From NCBI GenBank assembly GCA_040754475.1, contig JBFMCN010000015.1:1-17350 (forward strand): a DNA stretch of 17,350 nt, in the 5' to 3' direction. A model generated the notes under the pieces. The model saw only the letters and a program-made list of their open reading frames with translations, was not told the origin of the DNA and made no database searches. Positions 6,478-14,216 of this stretch are shown here, in pieces. Source of the stretch: JAJPHY01 sp040754475. Lineage in GTDB: Bacteria; Actinomycetota; UBA4738; HRBIN12. Numbering within the stretch: position 1 is the first letter of the stretch; every line of letters starts with the position of its first letter. Both the position numbers and the translations under genes were made by a program.

Positions 6478-8813
6478 AATCCCGCAGGGTGGCCACGGAG
6501 AGCAGGCAAAGGGCAGGGTCGAGGGGTCTGCTCAAGCGCATCCTCGTCGGCCGCGCGATGGCGAGCCACCGACTCGAGCACACGCTGTTGCCGAAGATCC
6601 TTGCACTGCCCGTGTTCTCCTCCGACGCCCTTTCCTCCGTCTCGTACGCGACGGAGGAGATCTTGCAGGTGCTGCTCGCGGCGACGGCGGCCGCCTACGC
6701 CTACAAGTACGTGATGCCCATAGCGGCGGCCATCGGCACGCTGATGGTCATAGTCGTGGTGTCCTACCGCCAGACCGTTCGGGCATACCCGGGCGGCGGC
6801 GGGTCCTACATGGTGAGCAAGGAGAACCTCGGCACCATATGGGGACTCGTGGCGGCAGCGGCCCTCCTGTCGGACTACGTACTGACGGTGGCGGTTTCCA
6901 TCGTTGCAGGCACCTTCGCCCTCACTTCCGCGGCCCCGAGTCTGCTGCCGTACAAGGTGGAGCTGTCGATCGGCTTCGTCGTGCTGATCACTCTGGCCAA
7001 TCTCCGTGGCGCGCGGGAGTCGGGGACCCTGTTCGCGTTCCCCACATATGCGTTCATCGTCTCGATCCTCATCATGGTGGCGGTGGGTCTCGCGCGATGT
7101 CTCGGTGGATGCCCGGCGACCGAAGCTGTGCCGGCGGGAGCCCATGTCCCCGAGGTGGTAGGCCCCGTGTCCTTGTTCGTCATCCTCAGGGCTTTCTCGT
7201 CGGGTGCCACCGCGCTGACCGGAGTGGAGGCGATCGCGGACGGCGTCCCCGCGTTCCGGCGTCCTCAGGCAAGAAACGCCGCCGAGACCCTCGCGATCAT
7301 GGCCGCGATCGCCATAACGATGTTCCTCGGGATCTCGTTCCTCGCCAGCCACATGCACGTCACCGTCTCGGAGGAGCGGTCCGTCGTGGCCCAGGTGGCA
7401 CACGCGACGTTCGGCGGCGGCCTGGGCTTCTACCTCGTCCAGGTCTTCACGACGATGATCCTCGTGCTGGCCGCGAACACCTCGTACCAGGACTTCCCGC
7501 GGCTGTCCTCGATCCTCGCCCGGGACCGCTTCATGCCACGACAGTTCGCGAACCGGGGGGATCGCCTCGTGTTCTCCAACGGGGTCATCGTCCTGGCCAC
7601 CCTCGCGATCTTGCTGATCGTTGCCTTCGACGCAGACCTGACGCGGCTGATCCAGCTGTACGTCGTGGGCGTGTTCACTTCCTTCACCCTGTCTCAGAGC
7701 GGCATGGTCCGCCGCTGGCACAAGGAGGGACGGAAGGGCGCCGAAGCCGCGAAGGGCTGGCGGCGGTCGATGATCATCAACGCACTGGGCGCTACAACCA
7801 CCTGCGTCGTGCTGTGCGTGGTCACGTACACGAAGTTCAGCCACGGCGCGTGGATCGTCATCACGGCGATACCGTTCATCATCCTGATGTTCGCGTCGAT
7901 CCATCGCCACTACGCGTCGGTGATGGGTCAGCTTCGCCGCGGTACGGAGCGGGCCGGCGAGATCGGCTCGAACCGCGTCGTGCTCGTCGTGCGAGATCTG
8001 GATGCAGCCGCGGCCGAGGCTCTCGGTCTGGCCCTGTCGATGCGGCCCGCGGAATGGCACGTGGTGCACCCGACGAGCGACGGCATCTCCCCCGAGCTCC
8101 GCGACCGGTGGCGCGCCTTCTCTATGGGCGCCCCGGATCTGGAGGCGCTGCCGACGGCCGACGGCAACCTGCTGGAGGCCGTTCGCGGTTACGTTCGCGG
8201 CATCGAACGCGCCCCGAAGGACTTCGTGAACGTCGTGATCCCGGAGCTGGTAAGCGAGGGGCTACTTCCCTACGTAGTGCATCGTTGGTCCCTGATCCGC
8301 CTGAAGGCCGGCCTTCTTCGCGAGCGGAACGTCGTCGTGACCGATGTGCCCGTCCTCGTGAAGGCCGGGCAGGCCGTCGGCGTGGCCGGCCGGCCGCTCA
8401 TCCCGACCCGAATCGTCGCGCTGGCGTTCGTCTCGGCCGTGCACGATGCGAGCATCCGCGCGGTCAACTATGCGCGTTCGCTGGAGGCCTCCGAGACGCG
8501 GGCGGTCTACTTCGACCTGGACCCCGACGAGGCTCACCGGATGCAGGAGGACTGGGGCGAGGAGGGGATGCAGATTCCGCTCGACATCGTCGAGGCGCCG
8601 TTCCGGGACCTCACCGGGCCGATCCTCGACGAGGTGCGGCGGTTCACCGTCCGGCCCGACACCTCCGTGATCGTCGTCGTGCCGGAGTTCGTCGTCCGGA
8701 AGTGGCGTCATCAGCTACTGCACAACCAGAACGCGCTGTTCTTGAAACGGCTCTTGCTGTTCGAGCCGCGGTGCGCGCTGTCGAGCGTGCCGTTTGCACT
8801 GGAGGCGAAGTGA
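6453..8813 (+). CDS. Second KimA-like APC/KUP-family potassium permease with tandem USP-like domains
   Basis: 786 residues if GTG 6453 is the start (25-bp overlap with the regulator gene), or 774 from GTG 6489. Neither has a clear ribosome site. An in-frame ATG at 6309 is too far inside the regulator gene to be credible. About 12 membrane segments follow the motif SSDALSSVSYATEE in TM1 and SDYVLTVAVSIVAG in TM3. KimA-equivalent ion-site residues Asp58, Tyr65, Asp141, Thr145, Ser149, Thr256 and Glu259 are kept. Two alpha/beta units, about 507-640 and 652-782, form the cytosolic tail, so the domain duplication is shared with the other permease. The extracellular loop after TM5 contains three Cys (near 216-220) that the other copy lacks. 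Its stop overlaps the HD gene start (TGATG). A role in K+ uptake under control of the upstream two-component system is inferred. Confidence 0.88.
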   Translation: MDSRAVKLESRRVATESRQRAGSRGLLKRILVGRAMASHRLEHTLLPKILALPVFSSDALSSVSYATEEILQVLLAATAAAYAYKYVMPIAAAIGTLMVIVVVSYRQTVRAYPGGGGSYMVSKENLGTIWGLVAAAALLSDYVLTVAVSIVAGTFALTSAAPSLLPYKVELSIGFVVLITLANLRGARESGTLFAFPTYAFIVSILIMVAVGLARCLGGCPATEAVPAGAHVPEVVGPVSLFVILRAFSSGATALTGVEAIADGVPAFRRPQARNAAETLAIMAAIAITMFLGISFLASHMHVTVSEERSVVAQVAHATFGGGLGFYLVQVFTTMILVLAANTSYQDFPRLSSILARDRFMPRQFANRGDRLVFSNGVIVLATLAILLIVAFDADLTRLIQLYVVGVFTSFTLSQSGMVRRWHKEGRKGAEAAKGWRRSMIINALGATTTCVVLCVVTYTKFSHGAWIVITAIPFIILMFASIHRHYASVMGQLRRGTERAGEIGSNRVVLVVRDLDAAAAEALGLALSMRPAEWHVVHPTSDGISPELRDRWRAFSMGAPDLEALPTADGNLLEAVRGYVRGIERAPKDFVNVVIPELVSEGLLPYVVHRWSLIRLKAGLLRERNVVVTDVPVLVKAGQAVGVAGRPLIPTRIVALAFVSAVHDASIRAVNYARSLEASETRAVYFDLDPDEAHRMQEDWGEEGMQIPLDIVEAPFRDLTGPILDEVRRFTVRPDTSVIVVVPEFVVRKWRHQLLHNQNALFLKRLLLFEPRCALSSVPFALEAK

Positions 8814-9358
8814 TGGATCGAGACACCGCTATTGCGTTCTGTCGGGAGAAGGCCGAGAAGGAGACGACCGTTCGCCACCTGATCTCGGTCGAGGGGGTGA
8901 TGCGGGCCCTCGCTCGGCGGTTCGATGAGGACGAGGACCTCTGGGGTCTCACCGGCCTGTTCCACGACCTCGACCAGGACCAGACACAGGAGGATCCGCC
9001 GCGCCACGCCCACCTCGCGGCCGAGTGGCTCCGCGAAGCCGGCGCCGACGAGCGCGTTGTGAACGGCGTTCTCGCGCACGCGCACGAGGAGTACCGGACG
9101 GATCTGATGTCGAAGGCGGTCGTTCATGCCGACGCGGTCGCCGGGCTCCTGGTGGCGGCCGCCCTGGTGCGCCCGGAGCGGACGGTGGGCATGAGGGTCT
9201 CGAGCGTGAAGAAGAAGCTGAAGGAGAAGGCTTTCGCGCCCGGCGTGAACCGGGAGGAGATCACAGGCGTCGAGGAATCGATCGGCCTGCCACTCGACGA
9301 GCTCATCGCGGTGGGCATCGAGGGGCTGCAGTCCGTCGCCTCCGACATCGGGATGTGA
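8813..9358 (+). CDS. HD-domain metal-dependent phosphohydrolase
   Basis: A 181-residue soluble protein. The ATG overlaps the permease stop (TGATG) with GGAGGCGAAG immediately upstream, so it is translationally coupled. HD-family metal ligands are visible: His22, the His51-Asp52 doublet in LFHDLDQDQ, His89/His91 in LAHAHEEY and Asp107. The C-terminal block with SVKKKLKEKAFAPGVNREEI matches a small HDIG-type family that I know mainly from Clostridia and other anaerobes. The substrate is unknown; HD proteins mostly cleave phosphoester bonds of nucleotides, including cyclic dinucleotides. Because c-di-AMP controls KimA and other K+ transporters in Firmicutes, a nucleotide-signal role is possible, but nothing in the protein itself shows it. 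Confidence 0.85.
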   Translation: MDRDTAIAFCREKAEKETTVRHLISVEGVMRALARRFDEDEDLWGLTGLFHDLDQDQTQEDPPRHAHLAAEWLREAGADERVVNGVLAHAHEEYRTDLMSKAVVHADAVAGLLVAAALVRPERTVGMRVSSVKKKLKEKAFAPGVNREEITGVEESIGLPLDELIAVGIEGLQSVASDIGM

Positions 9359-9364
9359 CGCCCC

Positions 9365-10167
9365 GTGCCGTACCGGTCCCGCACGATCATCGAGCCGTTC
9401 CGGATCCATTCGGTCGAGCCGCTTCGGATGACGACCGAGGAGCACCGGCGGTGCGCCATCCGTGGGGCCGGCCACAACCTGTTCAATCTCCATGCGGACG
9501 ACGTTCTGATCGACCTGCTGACCGACTCGGGGACCGGTGCGATGTCGCGCGATCAGTGGGCGGCGATCCGGCACGGCGACGAGAGCTACGCGGGCTCACC
9601 GTCCTGGTTCGTGTTCCTCAAGGCGGTTCAGGAGCTGTTCCCGTTCGAGCACGTGATCCCCACACACCAGGGGCGTGCGGCGGAGAAGATCCTGTTCTCG
9701 GTTGTTGCGGGGCGCGGGAAGGTGGTTCCCAACAACACGCACTTCGACACGACGCGCGCGAACGTCGAGGCCACCGGCGCCGAGGCCGCCGACCTCGTCA
9801 TCCCCGAAGGCCTTCGGCCCGAGACCCTCCACCCCTTCAAGGGGAACATGGACCTGGGGGCTCTCGAGGCGCTCCTTGCCGGGGCCAGTCGCTGGCCGTA
9901 GCGCTCTACGAGGCCGGCGGGATACGCGGCGTCGAGATCGGGACGGTGATGTTCGGACGGCACCCCGACGGCAGCGAGAGGCCGGCGGCGATGGATCTCG
10001 TGCGGCTGGCGATCCCTCGCCGCACGTACACGCAGAGCCATATCGACTACGTGATCGAGGTGGTGACGGCGGTCGCCGAGCGGGCGTCCGATCTCCGCGG
10101 ACTCCGGATCGTCGAGGAACCGCCGCAGCTTCGGCACTTCACCGCGCGGTTCGAGCCGCTCGGCTAG
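9365..10167 (+). pseudogene. Tryptophanase / tyrosine phenol-lyase family gene with large internal deletion and frame change
   Basis: GTG 9365 opens a frame matching the first part of E. coli TnaA, with EPFRIHSVEPL, IDLLTDSGTGAM, GDESYAG, IPTHQGRAAEKI, HFDTT and HPFKGNMDL. It stops at TAG 9899-9901 after 178 residues. A different frame then matches the TnaA C-terminus from about 9886, with ALYEAGGIRGVEIG, LAIPRRTYTQSHIDYVIE and LRHFTARFEPL, ending at 10167. Against TnaA (471 residues), about residues 183-378 are missing, including the SARFAENA segment and the PLP-binding lysine, so no active enzyme can be made. The family is PLP-dependent, splits tryptophan to indole or tyrosine to phenol plus pyruvate and ammonia, and needs K+. 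A 5-bp inverted repeat (GGCCA / TGGCC, 9883-9897) sits at the junction. This is either a genuine pseudogene or an assembly collapse. Confidence 0.88.
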
Positions 10168-10187
10168 CTGTCCTCGGTCGCCGAGCG
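10157..10187. terminator. Possible bidirectional terminator at convergent stops
   Basis: An 8-bp perfect inverted repeat, CGCTCGGC (10157-10164) with GCCGAGCG (10180-10187) and a 15-base loop, spans the point where the tryptophanase remnant and the BrkB-family gene converge. Their stop codons share the sequence CTAG (10164-10167). There is no T-run on either side, so this is a weak call; it could simply stall convergent transcription. Confidence 0.35.
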
Positions 10188-11000
10188 CCTCTCGAGAACC
10201 ACCGCGCTCAGCTCGGCGCCGTGGAGGAACAGACGCACCGCGACGGACAGGATCGCCAGGAGGCCGAACACCGCGCCCACGGTCCCGTACAGGGCGGTCG
10301 CGCGCGCCACGACCCTGACCACGTACCAGCTCCCGGCGAGCTTGAGGAGCGTCCAGCCGAAGGCCATGAGGATGGCACCCGGTAGATGCGCGTGCAGTGG
10401 AGGTCCTCCGGCGGGCGTGAGGGTTCGGTAGGCGACGAGGAAGAAGCCGAGGTCCACGGCCGCGCCTGCCACCACTCCGAGGACACGGAGGAGACCGCCG
10501 GTCGCCCCGCCCCCACCCCAGGCGGTCACGAACCCAGTGATGAGGATCGAAGCCGCCGCGAGGATGCTCAGCCCGGCCATCAGCCCGAGCGCGCGGAGGC
10601 GGCGGCGCACGAGGCCCGCTCGGGGGGCGCGGAAGATGGTCGAGAGCGCGTGCTCGCTTGCGCCTGTGAGCGACGAGGCCGCCCACGCGGCGCCCAAGAG
10701 GCCGACGATCCCGGTGCCGACCCTGCCGTCGACGATCGCTTGGACGTTGCGCCCGATGATGCTCGACAGACCCGGGATCGAGCCGGTGAAGCGGGTGACC
10801 CAATCCGCCTTGAGCGTCGGGTTCCCCGCAAGGACGAACCCGAGCACCGAGAGTCCGAGCAGCACGAGCGGGAACAGCGACAGGAACGCCGTGTAGGTGA
10901 GGCTCGAGGCGAGCACCCCGAGCGAGTCGCGGGACCCACGCTCGTGCACGGCGAGCACGAGGCGGGCGAAGTGCGAGCGCGAGCCCGGCAGCTTTTCCAC
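10164..11000 (-). CDS. YihY/virulence-factor BrkB family inner-membrane protein
   Basis: A 278-residue integral membrane protein starting at GTG 11000. The N-terminal signature SLTYTAFLSLFPLVLLGLSVLG (about 33-54) is typical of the YihY/BrkB (formerly 'RNase BN') family, with the usual amphipathic N-terminal helix before it. About six membrane segments follow, including GIVGLLGAAWAASS, ALGLMAGLSILAAASILI and TALYGTVGAVFGLLAIL. Length is at the short end of the family's 280-320. Function is not established; the old RNase BN assignment is known to be wrong, and a transporter role is only guessed. It begins 24 bases after the stop of the DedA gene on the same strand, so the two probably form one operon of envelope proteins. 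Confidence 0.88.
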   Translation of the reverse strand: MEKLPGSRSHFARLVLAVHERGSRDSLGVLASSLTYTAFLSLFPLVLLGLSVLGFVLAGNPTLKADWVTRFTGSIPGLSSIIGRNVQAIVDGRVGTGIVGLLGAAWAASSLTGASEHALSTIFRAPRAGLVRRRLRALGLMAGLSILAAASILITGFVTAWGGGGATGGLLRVLGVVAGAAVDLGFFLVAYRTLTPAGGPPLHAHLPGAILMAFGWTLLKLAGSWYVVRVVARATALYGTVGAVFGLLAILSVAVRLFLHGAELSAVVLERRSATEDS

Positions 11001-11024
11001 GCGGGGAGTATCGCCCGCCGCGCG

Positions 11025-11720
11025 TCAACCCTTCGTAGCCGGTTCCCCTTCCCCACCGTTGGGATCCCCCGTGGAGGAGGTCGTGCTCTGAAGCGGGTGG
11101 GCGCGAAGGTCTCGGACCCGCCGCCAGACCCACCAGCCGATGCCGGCGACGATCAGCGCGACCAGCAGCCAGGACACGGGACGGATCAGCCGCTCGAACT
11201 GCTCCCAGCGCGCCCCGAGCTTGTAGCCGAGGAACGTGAGCCCGAACGTCCAAGGCAGGCACCCGAGGAGGGTGTAGACACTGAACTTCGTGAAGCTCAT
11301 CCGGGCGACGCCTGCCGGGAGGCTGACGAAGGTTCGGATCACCGGCAACAGGCGCCCGAAGAAGACGGTCTCGTGCCCGTACCGCTCGAACCAGTCGTGC
11401 GCGCGGTCGATCTCGTGAGGTCTGAGCAGAAGATACCTGCCCCACCTGTCGACGAGAGGCCGCCCCCCCACGTAGCCGGCCCAGTACGCGAGCCAGGAGC
11501 CGACGAGGTTGGCGAGGGCGCCGATCAGGGCCACGGCGACGAAGTCGAGCTGCTGCTGCGGGGCCAGGACGGGCGTGGAGACCAGGGCTCCGCCGAAGAG
11601 CATCGTGACCTCAGAAGGGATGGGAACGCAGGCCGATTCCAGGAGCATGAGCACGAAGATCGCCACGTATCCGTATCTGGCGATCTCCTCGGTTACGAGC
11701 CGGCCGAACAGAGCGAGCAC
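11025..11720 (-). CDS. DedA-family membrane protein
   Basis: A 231-residue protein from GTG 11720, chosen because GGAG lies 6 bases upstream and the reading begins just before the amphipathic N-terminus; the frame stays open far upstream without homology. DedA hallmarks are present: LLESACVPIPSE (about 26-37, acidic Glu29 and Glu37), GSWLAYWAGYVGGRPL (74-89) and the FGRLLPVIRTFVSLPAGVARM block (121-141) with Arg123 and Arg129 and its conserved Gly/Pro. About five membrane segments follow, then a short Ser/Gly-rich tail. The family includes undecaprenyl-phosphate and phospholipid flippases or scramblases dependent on proton motive force; which lipid this one moves cannot be told. It is first in a two-gene operon with the BrkB-family gene and is divergent from topA. 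Confidence 0.9.
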   Translation of the reverse strand: MLALFGRLVTEEIARYGYVAIFVLMLLESACVPIPSEVTMLFGGALVSTPVLAPQQQLDFVAVALIGALANLVGSWLAYWAGYVGGRPLVDRWGRYLLLRPHEIDRAHDWFERYGHETVFFGRLLPVIRTFVSLPAGVARMSFTKFSVYTLLGCLPWTFGLTFLGYKLGARWEQFERLIRPVSWLLVALIVAGIGWWVWRRVRDLRAHPLQSTTSSTGDPNGGEGEPATKG

Positions 11721-11786
11721 CCGGGACTCCAGGGGGGGCGGGAATGCACCGAGGCTATCACGGGGTTCGCCCCAACAGGCCGAGGA

Positions 11787-11821
11787 TGCGCCCTCGGGCA
11801 TCCCGGCCGGCCGAGGGTGCA
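11787..11821. repeat. Inverted repeat, operator-like
   Basis: TGCGCCCTCGG (11787-11797) and CCGAGGGTGCA (11811-11821) are complementary over 11 positions with a single G/T discordance, separated by 13 bases. The arm length and spacing would suit either an RNA hairpin or an operator for a dimeric regulator of dedA or topA. No specific regulator can be named. Confidence 0.45.
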
Positions 11822-11850
11822 CGATCCCGGGTTGGCAGCGGGGGCTGGTA

Positions 11851-11883
11851 CCCTGCGCGCGGAGGGCTCCTCCGCCCGCAGGG
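11851..11883 (+). repeat. Long imperfect hairpin upstream of topA
   Basis: Seven base pairs CCCTGCG / CGCAGGG, one C/C mismatch, then seven base pairs GCGGAGG / CCTCCGC close a 3-base loop GCT. It ends 38 bases before the topA ATG. If transcribed it would be a very stable leader stem. No T-run follows, so it is not a classical terminator. Its role, such as leader control, mRNA stabilisation or a supercoiling-sensitive cruciform, is unknown. Confidence 0.5.
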
Positions 11884-11921
11884 CCTTCCGCCTCCCCAGA
11901 GAAGACGAAGACGGTTGCCGT

Positions 11922-14216
11922 ATGACGAAGACACTGGTCGTGGTCGAGTCGCCGACGAAGGCCAAGACGCTGGAGCGGTACCTGGGTGCGGACTACACCG
12001 TGCGCGCCTCCTACGGACACATCCGCGATCTTCCGAAGAGCAAGCTCGGGGTCGACACGGAGCATGAGTTCGAGCCCGAGTACGTGGTTCCGACGGACTC
12101 GGCCAAGGCCGTCCGCGAGCTCACGGCCGCTCACAAGGGATCGGGAGATCTGATCCTTGCGACCGACTTCGATCGCGAGGGGGAGGCGATCGCTTTCCAC
12201 GTGGCCGAGGTGCTCAAAGTCGATCCGGCTTCGGCCAAGCGCGTGACGTTCACCGAGATCACCCGGGACGCGATCATCGAAGCGTTCCGGCACCCGCGCG
12301 AGATCGACCGCAGGCTCGTCGAGGCCCAGCAGGCCCGCCGCATCCTCGACCGCCTCGTCGGCTACCGGCTCTCGCCCGTGCTGTGGAAGAAGGTGCGCCC
12401 GGGGCTCTCGGCCGGCCGCGTTCAGTCGGTGGCCGTTCGGCTGATCGTGGAGCGCGAGCGCGAGATCCGGGCGTTCGTCCCGGCGGAGTACTGGAGCGTC
12501 GACGTCCGGCTGACGCCCCAGGAGCCGGAGGCGCCGTTCCTCGCCCGGCTGATCGAGGCTCCGGAAGGCAAGCTCGCGGCGTCGCCAGACAAGCGTGGCA
12601 TCACTCTCGCGTCGGAGGCAGAGGCCGCCGACCACGCGGACCTGCTCCGGCGGGGGGCCTACCGAGTCCTAGAGGTGCGGGAGAAGGAGGTCAGGCGAAC
12701 CCCGGCGCCGCCCTTCACGACCTCGACGATGCAGCAGGAGGCCGCCCGCAAGCTCGGCTTCTCGGCCCGGCAGACCATGCGCCTGGCGCAGCAGCTCTAC
12801 GAGGGCATCGAGCTACCCGGCGAGGGACGGGTCGGCCTGATCACCTATATCCGGACCGATTCCACGAACATCGCCGAGACCGCCCTGCGGGAGATCGCCG
12901 AGGTCGTCCGGTCAGAGTTCGGCACCGAGTACGCCCTGAAAGAGCCTCGCCGGTACAAGACGAGACAGCGCGGCGCCCAGGAGGCACATGAGGCCATCCG
13001 GCCGACCTCGCCGATGCGCACACCCGACCGCGTGGCCGGCTCTCTGGACGCCAACCAGCGCAAGCTCTATCGCCTGATCTGGCAGCGCACCGTGGCATGC
13101 CAGATGGCCGAGGCGCGCTTCGACCAGGTGAGCGTCGACATCGAGAGCGTCGCCGACGACCGGCGGTACCTGCTCCGCGTCGGCGGGCAAACGCTCAAGT
13201 TCGACGGCTTCCGCCGGGTGTACTTCGAGAGCCGCGACGACGCCCCCGACGAGGAGGCCGAGACCTCCCTGCCGAAACTGACGGCCGATCAGGTCCTTCG
13301 GATGCTGGAGGTGCTGCCGGAGCAGCACTTCACGCAGCCTCCGCCCCGCTTCACAGAGGCTTCGCTCGTGAAGACGCTCGAGGAGCTGGGCATCGGCCGG
13401 CCGTCCACCTACGCATCGACGATCTCGACGATCCAGGATCGCGGCTACGTGAAGCTCGCAGAGAAGCGCTTTCACCCAGAGGACGTCGGTGAGGTCGTGA
13501 CCGACCTCCTGGTGGAGTTCTTCCCCGACATCGTGGACGTGCGCTTCACGGCGAAGATGGAGGAGGACCTGGACGAGATAGCCGAGGGCGAGATGAGCTG
13601 GGTCCAGGTGCTCGACGAGTTCTACGGACCGTTCGAGAGGCTCCTGGAGAAGAACGAATATGAGATCCAGCGCTTCGAGGAGATCCTCGACGAGCGCTGC
13701 TCCCTCTGCCCGCAGGAAGGGCGCGAGCCCGGGCAGCTCGTCGTCAAGCTCGGGAAGTACGGCAAGTTCGTGGGCTGCAACAACTACCCCGACTGCAAGT
13801 ACATCCGGAACCTGGACGGCGGGCAGCGCAAGGAGCCGGAGCTGCTCGAGGAGCTCTGCCCGGAGTGCGGGCGGCCACTGGCCAAGAAGCACGGGCGGTT
13901 CGGGGAGTTCATCGGTTGCACCGGCTACCCGGAGTGCCGGTACATCAAGAAGCAGGAGCAGAAGACCGGCGTCAAGTGCCCTTCGTGCGGCGAGGGCGAG
14001 CTCGTCGTCAAGCGAGCGCGGCGCGGCAAGCGGTCGAGCGTGTTCTACGGCTGCAACCGGTACCCGGAGTGCGACTTCACAGTCGGGCAGAAGCCGCTAC
14101 CCGATCCGTGCCCGAGCTGCAGCTCGCTGATGGTGCAGCGGAAGGACGGCGGTGCCAAGTGCACCTCCTGCGGGACTATCGTGAAGGCCGTTCAGCCGTC
14201 CGCAGCGGAGGGGTAG
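11922..14216 (+). CDS. topA: DNA topoisomerase I (type IA)
   Basis: A 764-residue enzyme relaxing negative supercoils through a 5'-phosphotyrosine intermediate. The TOPRIM domain at the N-terminus begins KTLVVVESPTKAKT, with Glu9 and the metal-binding DFDRE (Asp82, Asp84, Glu86). The catalytic tyrosine is Tyr309 in LITYIRTDSTN. HEAIRPT and IGRPSTYA motifs of the type IA core follow. The C-terminus carries four Cys4 zinc-ribbon modules starting near Cys593, Cys646, Cys686 and Cys730. Streptomyces and mycobacterial TopA, as I recall, replace these with lysine-rich tails, so this ribbon-bearing form may mark a deeper actinobacterial branch (inference). ATG 11922 is chosen because TopA homology begins there, although the frame is open for about 1.5 kb upstream. 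It is first in an operon with the MFS-thymidylate kinase fusion, which starts directly after its stop. Confidence 0.97.
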   Translation: MTKTLVVVESPTKAKTLERYLGADYTVRASYGHIRDLPKSKLGVDTEHEFEPEYVVPTDSAKAVRELTAAHKGSGDLILATDFDREGEAIAFHVAEVLKVDPASAKRVTFTEITRDAIIEAFRHPREIDRRLVEAQQARRILDRLVGYRLSPVLWKKVRPGLSAGRVQSVAVRLIVEREREIRAFVPAEYWSVDVRLTPQEPEAPFLARLIEAPEGKLAASPDKRGITLASEAEAADHADLLRRGAYRVLEVREKEVRRTPAPPFTTSTMQQEAARKLGFSARQTMRLAQQLYEGIELPGEGRVGLITYIRTDSTNIAETALREIAEVVRSEFGTEYALKEPRRYKTRQRGAQEAHEAIRPTSPMRTPDRVAGSLDANQRKLYRLIWQRTVACQMAEARFDQVSVDIESVADDRRYLLRVGGQTLKFDGFRRVYFESRDDAPDEEAETSLPKLTADQVLRMLEVLPEQHFTQPPPRFTEASLVKTLEELGIGRPSTYASTISTIQDRGYVKLAEKRFHPEDVGEVVTDLLVEFFPDIVDVRFTAKMEEDLDEIAEGEMSWVQVLDEFYGPFERLLEKNEYEIQRFEEILDERCSLCPQEGREPGQLVVKLGKYGKFVGCNNYPDCKYIRNLDGGQRKEPELLEELCPECGRPLAKKHGRFGEFIGCTGYPECRYIKKQEQKTGVKCPSCGEGELVVKRARRGKRSSVFYGCNRYPECDFTVGQKPLPDPCPSCSSLMVQRKDGGAKCTSCGTIVKAVQPSAAEG

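Larger units (their letters stand above)
11721..11921. promoter_or_regulatory. dedA-topA divergent intergenic region
   Basis: This 201-bp gap separates divergent starts and should hold both promoters. It is rich in dyads: GGGG-TTCG-CCCC (11762-11773), an 11-bp inverted repeat at 11787-11821 and a 15-position inverted repeat at 11851-11883. A TAnnnT element TACCCT (11849-11854) on the plus strand and TAGCCT on the minus strand are possible -10 sites, but neither has a convincing -35. No coding segment with homology is visible in it. Confidence 0.45.

Noticed and set aside
6474..8069. A long (531-codon) open frame antisense to the second permease
   Set aside because: Composition is low-complexity Arg/His/Asp/Gly of the type produced by the complement of GC-rich coding DNA; no recognisable motif, and the sense strand has a clear membrane protein.
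9880..9901. Programmed frameshift within the tryptophanase-like gene
   Set aside because: There is no slippery sequence, and a frameshift could not restore the roughly 195 missing residues that include the catalytic lysine.
10386..11921. Upstream extension of the topA frame, which stays open for about 512 codons before the chosen ATG
   Set aside because: Homology to topoisomerase I starts exactly at ATG 11922; the upstream part is antisense to the BrkB and DedA genes and is rich in Arg/Pro/Glu without domain features.
11721..12635. N-terminal extension of the DedA frame across the intergenic region into topA
   Set aside because: The extension is antisense to topA, and DedA homology begins near residue 10 of the GTG 11720 start, which has a ribosome site.
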